This document shows positions 8,699 to 15,362 of a stretch of DNA of 64,000 nucleotides, in pieces. Each line of letters begins with the position of its first letter. Position 1 is the stretch's first letter. Location: NCBI RefSeq assembly GCF_009846865.1, contig NZ_WUWN01000006.1, forward strand, positions 80,835 through 144,834, in the 5' to 3' direction. A program made the translations under genes and the position numbers. The notes beneath the pieces were generated by a model. That model did not search any database, had not been told where the DNA came from, and was given only the letters and a program-made list of their open reading frames with translations. Origin of the DNA: Puerhibacterium puerhi. Lineage in GTDB: Bacteria > Actinomycetota > Actinomycetes > Actinomycetales > Cellulomonadaceae.

Positions 8699-10038
8699 GC
8701 GACCACCGCTTCGGGTTCCGCACGCGTGCGCTGCACGCCGGCGGCATCCCCGACGCCACCACCGGCGCGCGTGCCGTGCCGATCTACCAGACGACGTCGT
8801 TCGTGTTCGACGGCGCCGACGACGCCGCGAACCTGTTCGCGCTGCAGAAGTACGGCAACATCTACAGCCGCATCGGCAACCCCACCGTGGCCGCGCTCGA
8901 GGAGCGCATCGCCTCGCTCGAGGGCGGCATCGGCGCGGTGGCGACGGCGTCGGGCATGTCGGCGGAGTTCATCACCTTCGCCGCGCTGGTCGGCGCCGGC
9001 GACCACGTGGTCGCCTCGGCCCAGCTCTACGGCGGCACGGTGACCCAGCTCGACGTCACGCTGCGGCGCTTCGGCGTGGACACCACCTTCGTGGCCGGCA
9101 CGGACGCGGCGGACTTCGCCGCGGCGATCCGGCCAGAGACAAAGGTGCTCTACACCGAGATGATCGGGAACCCCTCGGGCGACATCGCCGACCTGGAGGC
9201 GCTCGCCGAGGTGGCGCACTCCGCCGGCATCCCGCTCGTCGTCGACGCCACGCTCGCCACGCCGTACCTGGTGCGGCCGATCGAGCACGGCGCGGACATC
9301 GTCATCCACTCGGTGACCAAGTTCCTCGGCGGGCACGGCACCACGCTCGGCGGCATCGTCGTCGAGTCCGGCCGGTTCGACTGGGGCAACGGCAAGTTCC
9401 CGCAGATGACCGAGCCGGTGCCGAGCTACGGCGGCATCCGGTGGTGGGCCAACTTCGGCGAGTACGGGTTCCTCACCAAGCTGCGCTCGGAGCAGCTGCG
9501 GGACATCGGCCCCGCGCTCTCGCCGCAGTCGGCGTTCCAGCTGCTGCAGGGCGTCGAGACGTTGCCGCAGCGCCTCGACGCGCACCTGGCGAACGCCCGG
9601 ACGGTGGCGGAGTGGCTCGACGCCGACCCGCGCGTGGCCTACGTGACCTACGCCGGCCTGCCGACGCACCGCCACCACGAGCGGGCGAAGAAGTACCTGC
9701 CGCTCGGCCCCGGCTCGGTGTTCGCGTTCGGGGTCAAGCCCTCGTCCGCCGCCGCCGACGACGGCGAGGGGCAGGCTGCCGCGGACGCCGCGCGCGACGC
9801 CGGCCGGGCGTTCATCGAGTCGCTGCAGCTCGCCTCGCACCTGGCGAACATCGGCGACGCCCGCACGCTGGTGATCCACCCGGCCTCGACCACGCACCAG
9901 CAGCTCACGCCCGCCCAGCTCGAGGCCGCCGGCGTGCCGGCCGACCTCATCCGCATCTCGGTGGGCCTGGAGGACGTCGAGGACATCATCTGGGACCTGG
10001 ACCAGGCCCTGACCAAGGCGACGGGGGAGACGCGATGA
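8695..10038 (+). CDS. metY: O-acetylhomoserine aminocarboxypropyltransferase (sulfhydrylase)
   Basis: A 447-residue PLP enzyme of the Cys/Met metabolism family that joins O-acetyl-L-homoserine and sulfide to give homocysteine and acetate, the direct sulfhydrylation step of methionine synthesis. The PLP lysine is in HSVTKFLGGHGTTLGG (Lys about 209). TRALHAGGIPDATTGARAVP and YGNIYSRIGNPTVAALEERI are typical of the MetY subgroup, whose length (~430-450) exceeds that of MetB/MetC. GAAGGAGAACCG gives a ribosome site just before the ATG, which overlaps the previous stop by four bases. It shows what the importer is for: supplying reduced sulfur for methionine. Confidence 0.93.
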   Translation: MSDHRFGFRTRALHAGGIPDATTGARAVPIYQTTSFVFDGADDAANLFALQKYGNIYSRIGNPTVAALEERIASLEGGIGAVATASGMSAEFITFAALVGAGDHVVASAQLYGGTVTQLDVTLRRFGVDTTFVAGTDAADFAAAIRPETKVLYTEMIGNPSGDIADLEALAEVAHSAGIPLVVDATLATPYLVRPIEHGADIVIHSVTKFLGGHGTTLGGIVVESGRFDWGNGKFPQMTEPVPSYGGIRWWANFGEYGFLTKLRSEQLRDIGPALSPQSAFQLLQGVETLPQRLDAHLANARTVAEWLDADPRVAYVTYAGLPTHRHHERAKKYLPLGPGSVFAFGVKPSSAAADDGEGQAAADAARDAGRAFIESLQLASHLANIGDARTLVIHPASTTHQQLTPAQLEAAGVPADLIRISVGLEDVEDIIWDLDQALTKATGETR

Positions 10039-10619
10039 GCACGACCGACGCTCTCGACGGCGCGGCGTGCGCGCTGCCCGGCGCCGCGGCTCCCGCCGGG
10101 GCGGGGACGGCGGCGGCACCGGCCGGCGACGGCGCGGCGGTCCGCACGTGGCAGGGCCCCAGCGCGCCGGAGCGCCTGGCGATCCTGCGTGCGACGCGGA
10201 GCATCGCCATCGTCGGCGCCAGCGACAACCCGGCGCGGGCCAGCTACTTCGTGGCCACGTACCTGCTGTCGAGCTCGCCGTACGACGTCTACTTCGTCAA
10301 CCCGCGGGCCGAGTCGATCCTCGGCCGGCCGGTCTACAAGTCGCTCGCGGACCTGCCCGTGGTGCCCGACCTCGTCGACGTGTTCCGCAAGCACGACGAC
10401 CTGCCGGGCGTGGCGCGCGAGGTCGTCGAGGTCGGGGCGAGGACCCTGTGGCTGCAGCTGGGCTCCTGGAACGAGGAGGCCGCCGCGATCGCCGAGGCCG
10501 CCGGCCTGGACGTGGTCATGGACCGCTGCGTGAAGATCGAGCACGCCCGCTTCCACGGCGGGCTGCACCTGGCCGGGTTCGACACCGGCGTCATCAGCAG
10601 CCGCCGCGGCCCGGGCTGA
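10035..10619 (+). CDS. CoA-binding (YccU-type) protein
   Basis: A 194-residue cytoplasmic protein with a CoA-binding Rossmann domain. After a ~45-residue Ala/Pro-rich leader it reads SIAIVGASDNPARASYFVAT at about residues 56-75, the family's nucleotide loop, and later YDVYFVNPRAESILGRPVYK and the terminal block VVMDRCVKIEHARF. It is related to the CoA-binding part of acyl-CoA synthetases and is often next to, or fused with, O-acetylhomoserine sulfhydrylase. The start overlaps the metY stop by four bases and this is the last gene of the operon. The biochemical role of the family is not established; involvement in O-acetylhomoserine metabolism is inferred from co-occurrence. Confidence 0.85.
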   Translation: MSTTDALDGAACALPGAAAPAGAGTAAAPAGDGAAVRTWQGPSAPERLAILRATRSIAIVGASDNPARASYFVATYLLSSSPYDVYFVNPRAESILGRPVYKSLADLPVVPDLVDVFRKHDDLPGVAREVVEVGARTLWLQLGSWNEEAAAIAEAAGLDVVMDRCVKIEHARFHGGLHLAGFDTGVISSRRGPG

Positions 10620-10646
10620 CGCCCGCCGAGACCGCCGAGACACCGA

Positions 10647-10710
10647 CGCCGAGACCCGGATTCTCGGGCGGATCCCGCACGGGATCCGCCCGAGAATCCG
10701 GGTCTCGGCG
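10647..10710. terminator. Long perfect hairpin between convergent genes
   Basis: Two perfect 31-base arms (10647-10677 and 10680-10710) separated by only two bases form a hairpin between the end of the sulfur operon and the end of the convergent VOC gene. There is no U tract on either side. It probably stops transcription from both directions. The length of the perfect arm is unusual for a terminator. Confidence 0.75.
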
Positions 10711-10725
10711 CGCGGGCGCGCCGCG

Positions 10726-11505
10726 TCAGCGGCAGAGGCAGAAGGGGTGGTTCGCCGGGTCGGCGAAGACCCGGAAGCCCTCGCCCCCGCCGGGCAGCCG
10801 CCGGGCGCCCAGGGCGAGCACCGCCGCCTCCGCGGCGTCGAGGTCGCCGTCCGGCACGCGCAGGTCGAGGTGGCCCTGCTGCGGGCGCGACGGGTCCGGC
10901 CAGTCGGGCGCCTGGTAGCCGTCGACGTGCTGGAACATCACCGCCTTGCCGCCGCCGAGCATGGCGCCCTCCTCCCCTTCGTAGGCGATCGGGTCGCCCA
11001 GCACGTTCGCCCAGAACCGGGCGGCCGCGCTCGCGTCGTCGACGTCGAACGACATGCCCCACACCGCCGTCGTCGCCACCTCGGCGGACTCGACCAGGTC
11101 GAACGTGTGCCCGGCGGGGTCCGCGAGGGTGTTCCACGTGGCGTTCTCGCGCAGCAGCCGGGCGCCGGCCGCCACCGCCTCCTGGGTGGCCGCCGCGACG
11201 TCCGGCACGCGCAGGTCGATGTGCAGCTGCTGCGGGTGCTCCTGGCCGGGCCACTGCGGCGGCACCAGGTCGGGCGCGAGCTGGAACGCGAGCTGCCAGC
11301 CGTCCGGGGTGCGCAGCTCGTACCAGTCGTCGTCGGTCGCGGTGATCTCCCCGCCCGTGAGCCGCGCCCAGAACGCCGCGTCCCGCTGCATGTCGGGCGT
11401 GTCCAGGACGACGGTGTCCAGCCGTGCGATGCCGACGGTGGGCGCGCCCGGCGCCTCGGCGTCGGCGCCCGACCCGCTCGTGCCGGTGCTCGTGGTCTCG
11501 CTCAT
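10726..11505 (-). CDS. VOC-family (glyoxalase/dioxygenase-fold) protein, two domains
   Basis: A 259-residue cytoplasmic protein made of two vicinal-oxygen-chelate domains: about residues 25-140 (ARLDTVVLDTPDMQRDAAFW ... QLHIDLRVPDVAAATQEAVA) and 145-255 (MSFDVDDASAAARFWANVLG ... GHLDLRVPDGDLDAAEAAVL). The His and Glu metal ligands of true glyoxalases are only partly matched, so it belongs to the broad glyoxalase-like group of actinobacteria, whose substrates are unknown. GGGAGGAA lies just before the ATG at 11505. The 288 bases upstream, up to the divergent gene at 11794, show no further gene. Confidence 0.8.
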   Translation of the reverse strand: MSETTSTGTSGSGADAEAPGAPTVGIARLDTVVLDTPDMQRDAAFWARLTGGEITATDDDWYELRTPDGWQLAFQLAPDLVPPQWPGQEHPQQLHIDLRVPDVAAATQEAVAAGARLLRENATWNTLADPAGHTFDLVESAEVATTAVWGMSFDVDDASAAARFWANVLGDPIAYEGEEGAMLGGGKAVMFQHVDGYQAPDWPDPSRPQQGHLDLRVPDGDLDAAEAAVLALGARRLPGGGEGFRVFADPANHPFCLCR

Positions 11506-11793
11506 CGAGGTTCCTCCCGCTCGCTGTGCTCGTGCCGCTTCGGCCGGGCGGACGGCGTCCGGCGCCCGTGCCGAGGACAAGCCTCTCGCGCCCTGCCGAC
11601 ACCTGTCGCGCCGAGGCCCGCACGCCCCTGACCTCGCGGCTTCGGTGCCCGTCGAATTGTGAGCGAGCAGCCCCGGGGCCATGGTCGATGGCAGGTCACG
11701 AAGCGGCCGACCGGGAGGGCAGCGTCCCGCAGGTCGTGCTGCCCGCCCGGAACCAGCGCCCGCGAAGCCCGCGGGCTGACCCGGAGGGATCAC

Positions 11794-12774
11794 ATGAGCG
11801 AGACCGATTTCCCGCGCACGGGCGGCACGCCGTCCGGTCCGGGTGGGCAGCCGCCGAGCTACCCGCCGAGCACGCCGACGACGCCCGAGACCGCGCCGTC
11901 GTCCGCCTCCTACGGCACCACGGCCGGCGCACCCGGCGGTATGCCGGGCGGCGGCACGCCCGGCTCGGAGAGCGCCGGGTCCGACAGCGGCGTCAAGGAG
12001 CGCGTCTCCGGGGCCGCGTCCCAGGCCGGCGAGGCCGGCAAGGAGGTCGCCCAGGAGGCCAAGGAGCGCGCCGGCGAGGTCGCGCAGCAGGCCAAGGAGA
12101 AGGCCGGTGACGTCGCGCACGAGGCGACGCAACGCGCGCGCAGCCTGGTGGACCAGGCCCGCACCGAGGTCACCGAGCAGGCGTCCACGCAGCAGCAGCG
12201 GCTGGCCGGGACGATCCGCCAGATCGGGTCCGAGCTGGGGCAGATGGGCAGCGCCGTGGACGACCCGGGCTACGCCACCGACCTGGTGCAGCGCGGCTCG
12301 GACGTGGCGGGCCGCGTCGCCGACTGGTTCGAGCAGCGCGAGCCGGGCGACGTCGTGCGGGAGGTCCAGGACTTCGCGCGCCGGCGCCCGGGCGTCTTCC
12401 TCGCCGTCGCCGCCGGCGCCGGCCTCGTCGTCGGGCGCCTGCTGCGCGGCGCCAAGGACGCCGGCGGCACCTCGTCGTCGGGCGGGTCCGCCACGGGCGG
12501 CCAGCACACGGCGCAGTACGCCGGTCAGCACTCGGCCGGCACGGCCGCGGGCGACCCCACCGCGGGCCTGACCCCGACCGCGGGCACCGGCACGCCGACC
12601 GGCGCGACCTACGGCACGTCGACGAGCACCACGGCCGGCGCGCCGGGCGGCTCGGGCACGTTCGGCGGTGCCGGCTACGGCACGTCGGGCGGCACCGGCA
12701 CCACCGGCGGGTCCGGCGCCGGGAGCGTCGGCAACCCCAGCACGGGAGGCGGTGGCTATGTCCCTGGGACCTGA
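11794..12774 (+). CDS. Amphipathic-helix (LEA/apolipoprotein-like) protein with one membrane segment
   Basis: A 326-residue protein of three parts: a Pro/Gly/Thr-rich N-terminus (about 1-65), a long charged helix of 11-residue-like repeats (KERVSGAASQAGEAGKEVAQ and following EAKERAGEVAQQAKEKAGDV, about 66-135) typical of desiccation/LEA-like and lipid-binding helices, then a globular stretch and a membrane segment GVFLAVAAGAGLVVGRLL near 210, ending in a Gly/Thr-rich tail. GGAGGGA precedes the ATG. It overlaps the holin-like gene by 17 bases and starts a four-gene group ending in YihY/BrkB. A role in envelope protection under stress is inferred. Confidence 0.75.
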   Translation: MSETDFPRTGGTPSGPGGQPPSYPPSTPTTPETAPSSASYGTTAGAPGGMPGGGTPGSESAGSDSGVKERVSGAASQAGEAGKEVAQEAKERAGEVAQQAKEKAGDVAHEATQRARSLVDQARTEVTEQASTQQQRLAGTIRQIGSELGQMGSAVDDPGYATDLVQRGSDVAGRVADWFEQREPGDVVREVQDFARRRPGVFLAVAAGAGLVVGRLLRGAKDAGGTSSSGGSATGGQHTAQYAGQHSAGTAAGDPTAGLTPTAGTGTPTGATYGTSTSTTAGAPGGSGTFGGAGYGTSGGTGTTGGSGAGSVGNPSTGGGGYVPGT

Positions 12775-13315
12775 GACGCCGCGCACCGGCCCGGCCCACG
12801 CGGCCGTCCCCGACACCGGCCCCGCCCCCGCCGCGGGCGGCCCGATGCCGGGCGCGGGCGTCCCGGGCACGCCGGCCGCCGGCGCGGCGACGCCGCCGGG
12901 TGGCGTCGCGGCGGGCCGCCACGGCGACCCCGAGGGGCTGAGCATCGGCGAGCTGTTCGCCGAGGTGAGCCGCGACCTGTCGACCCTGATCCGTCAGGAG
13001 ATCGAGCTGGCCAAGGCGGAGACCACCGCCTCGGCCAAGCGGGCGGGCAAGGGTGCCGGGCTGCTCGGCGGCGCCGGGTACGCCGGCCACCTGACGGTCC
13101 TGTTCCTCTCGATCGCCCTGTGGTGGGGCCTCGGCGCCCTGGTGAACCGCGGCTGGTCCGCGGTGATCGTCGCGGTGATCTGGGGGATCGTCGCCGCGGT
13201 CCTCGCCGCGCGGGGCCGCAAGGAGCTCAAGCAGACCCCCGGTCTGGAGGAGACCACCGACTCCCTCAAGAAGATTCCGAACGCACTCCAGGGACACGAG
13301 GAGAAGAACCGATGA
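12758..13315 (+). CDS. Phage-holin-superfamily (holin 3_6 type) membrane protein
   Basis: A 185-residue protein with a Pro/Ala/Gly-rich N-terminus and the conserved block SIGELFAEVSRDLSTLIRQE followed by IELAKAETTASAKRAGKGAG, then two membrane helices (LTVLFLSIALWWGLGALV and AVIVAVIWGIVAAVLAA). This is the actinobacterial family named for distant holin similarity; members are chromosomal envelope proteins rather than lysis proteins. GGAGG lies 8 bases before the ATG, inside the end of the previous gene, and the stop overlaps the next ATG (ATGA), so the group is translationally coupled. Confidence 0.85.
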   Translation: MSLGPETPRTGPAHAAVPDTGPAPAAGGPMPGAGVPGTPAAGAATPPGGVAAGRHGDPEGLSIGELFAEVSRDLSTLIRQEIELAKAETTASAKRAGKGAGLLGGAGYAGHLTVLFLSIALWWGLGALVNRGWSAVIVAVIWGIVAAVLAARGRKELKQTPGLEETTDSLKKIPNALQGHEEKNR

Positions 13316-13980
13316 GCACCGACCCGGAGCAGATCCGCGCCGACATCGAGCGGACGCGCTACGAGCTGAGCCGCGACGTCGACACGCTGGGCGACCGCGT
13401 GCGCCCGGGATCGGTGGCGCGCCGGCAGACCGACAAGGTCAAGGGCGGCATGTACCGGCTGCGCGAGCGGGTGATGGGCACCGCCCAGGACACCACCCAC
13501 TCGGCCGTGGACAGCGTGCGCGGGACGGCGTCGTCGGCGGCCGACAGCGTGCGCGGGACGGCGTCGTCCGCCGCCGACAGCGTGCGCGACACCGCCGGCA
13601 GCGTGACCGACGCCGTGCAGAGCGCGCCGCAGACGGTGCGCGCCCAGGCGCAGGGCAACCCGCTGGCGGCGGGGCTCGTGGCGTTCGGCCTCGGCCTCAT
13701 CGCGGCCTCGCTCGTGCCGGCCAGCCAGAAGGAGGCCGAGGTGGCGCAGCGCGCCAAGGAGGCTGCGGCGCCGCTCGTCGACGAGGTCAAGGAGGCCGCC
13801 AGCGGCGTGGCCGAGAACCTGCGCGAGCCCGTGCAGGAGAACGTCCAGGGCCTGCGCGAGTCGGCCATGGAGGCCGTCGACGACGTCAAGCAGCAGGGCA
13901 CGCAGGCCGCGAGCGACGTGAAGGAGCACGGCCAGCAGGCCGCCGGCGACGTCAAGGACCAGGCCGCCGGGAACTCCTGA
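13312..13980 (+). CDS. DUF3618 protein with helical repeats
   Basis: A 222-residue protein. The N-terminal DUF3618 motif is IRADIERTRYELSRDVDTLG, usually found next to the holin-like family. It is followed by near-identical tandem units (SVRGTASSAADSVRGTASSAADSVRDT written in part: SAADSVRGTAS) at about 65-100, a hydrophobic segment LAAGLVAFGLGLIAASLVPA at about 117-136, and a C-terminal amphipathic helix rich in Lys, Glu, Gln and Ala. The ATG overlaps the preceding stop by four bases. It likely works at the membrane with its two neighbours; molecular function unknown. Confidence 0.82.
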   Translation: MSTDPEQIRADIERTRYELSRDVDTLGDRVRPGSVARRQTDKVKGGMYRLRERVMGTAQDTTHSAVDSVRGTASSAADSVRGTASSAADSVRDTAGSVTDAVQSAPQTVRAQAQGNPLAAGLVAFGLGLIAASLVPASQKEAEVAQRAKEAAAPLVDEVKEAASGVAENLREPVQENVQGLRESAMEAVDDVKQQGTQAASDVKEHGQQAAGDVKDQAAGNS

Positions 13981-13996
13981 CCCACCCGACGACGGC

Positions 13997-14037
13997 GCCC
14001 GGACGCCGGCCGGCACCTCGCCGGCCGGCGTCCGGGC
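13997..14037 (+). terminator. Hairpin after the DUF3618 gene
   Basis: Perfect 17-base arms (13997-14013 and 14021-14037) with a 7-base loop, starting 17 bases after the DUF3618 stop. No U tract. It separates the three-gene overlap group from the YihY gene. Confidence 0.7.
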
Positions 14038-14129
14038 GGCTCCGTCAGCGCCGTCGACGCCCTCCCTCCACGCCGCCCGGCGGCCCGTCGCCGTCGACCA
14101 CCCCGTCACCGATCCCCAGGAGGCATCCC

Positions 14130-15287
14130 GTGTCCGACACCGCGAGCGCGGGCGAGCGCGCCGGAGCGCCGTCGCCCGACGACCCCCGCAAGCCCGACTC
14201 GCCGGACGACCTGTCGAAGCCGTCGTGGAAGTACGCGCTGAAGACGACGGTGCGCGAGTTCTCGCGCGACCAGTGCCTGGACCTCGCCGCCGCCCTGACC
14301 TACTACGCGACGATGGCGGCCGCACCCGCGCTGCTGGCGCTCGTGTCCGTGCTGGGCCTGGTGGGCAACGGCGAGCGGATGGTCGAGCAGATGCTGGACA
14401 CGCTCGGGGGAGTGCTGCCCGAGGACGTCCTGCGGATCGTCGAGCCGCTCGTGAGCAACGCCGCCGGCGGCGGCGGCCGCGCCGGCTTCACCCTGGTCAT
14501 CGGTGTCGTGCTGGCCCTGTGGTCGGCGTCCGGCTACGTCGGCGCGTTCGGCCGGGCGATGAACCGGGTGTACGAGATCGACGAAGGGCGCCCGGTCTGG
14601 AAGCTGCGCCCCGTCCTGCTGCTGGTGACGCTCGTGGCCATCGTCATCGCGGCGGTCGTGGTCGTCGCGATGGTGCTGTCCGGGTCGCTGGCCCGGGCGG
14701 TCGGCGACGCCGTCGGGCTGGGCGACACCGCCGTGACGGTGTGGAACATCGCCAAGTGGCCGGTCATCCTCGTCCTCGTGGTGATCCTCGTGGCCCTGCT
14801 GTACCACGCCACCCCGAACGTGCGGCAGCCGAAGTTCCGCTGGGTCAGCCTCGGCGCCGTCGTCGCGATCGTGGTGTGGATCCTCGCCTCGGCCGGGTTC
14901 GGGTTCTACGTCGCGAGGTTCGGCAACTACGACGCCACGTACGGCACGCTCGGCGGGATCATCGTGTTCCTGCTGTGGCTGTGGATCACCAACCTCGCGC
15001 TGCTGTTCGGGGCCGAGCTCGACGCCGAGATCGAGCGCGGCCGCGAGCTGCAGGGCGGCATCCCCGCCGAGGAGACCGTGCAGCTGCCGCCGCGGGACAC
15101 CCGCGCGAGCGACAAGCGCGAGGCCAAGCGCGAGGCCGACATCGAGCGGGGCCGCGAGCTGCGGATGGCCGCCCAGCGGGCCGGCCGCGGCCCGGACGAG
15201 GACGCCGTCCTCCGCGACGGCGCCCACGACGGCGCCCAGGACGGCGGCCAGGACGGCGCCCACGACGGCCGGCACCGCGCGGACTGA
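14130..15287 (+). CDS. YihY/virulence factor BrkB family membrane protein
   Basis: A 385-residue inner-membrane protein with about six helices. Conserved family features: LDLAAALTYYATMAAAPALLA near residue 50, SASGYVGAFGRAMNRVYEID in the middle, LLYHATPNVRQPKFRWVSLG and YGTLGGIIVFLLWLWITNLA toward the end. The C-terminal ~90 residues are a charged cytoplasmic tail with two copies of DIERGREL-like sequence and a run of DGAHDGAQ-type repeats. The start is a GTG at 14130 preceded by AGGAGG. The family was once called RNase BN but is not a nuclease; its function is unsettled. The genes before it suggest an envelope role. Confidence 0.9.
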   Translation: MSDTASAGERAGAPSPDDPRKPDSPDDLSKPSWKYALKTTVREFSRDQCLDLAAALTYYATMAAAPALLALVSVLGLVGNGERMVEQMLDTLGGVLPEDVLRIVEPLVSNAAGGGGRAGFTLVIGVVLALWSASGYVGAFGRAMNRVYEIDEGRPVWKLRPVLLLVTLVAIVIAAVVVVAMVLSGSLARAVGDAVGLGDTAVTVWNIAKWPVILVLVVILVALLYHATPNVRQPKFRWVSLGAVVAIVVWILASAGFGFYVARFGNYDATYGTLGGIIVFLLWLWITNLALLFGAELDAEIERGRELQGGIPAEETVQLPPRDTRASDKREAKREADIERGRELRMAAQRAGRGPDEDAVLRDGAHDGAQDGGQDGAHDGRHRAD

Positions 15288-15305
15288 CGCTCGCGCGCAC
15301 CCTGC

Positions 15306-15346
15306 GCCGTCGGGCGCCCCGTCCGCCGGGCGGGGCGCCCGACGGC
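15306..15346. terminator. Bidirectional terminator hairpin
   Basis: Perfect 16-base arms (15306-15321 and 15331-15346) around a 9-base loop, lying between the convergent ends of the YihY gene and the LuxR regulator gene. Confidence 0.75.
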
Positions 15347-15362
15347 CGTCCGGCCCCTGCGG

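Noticed and set aside
12758..13315. Holin-superfamily gene as a sign of a prophage
   Set aside because: The family is a chromosomal actinobacterial membrane protein usually next to DUF3618; no other phage gene is present.
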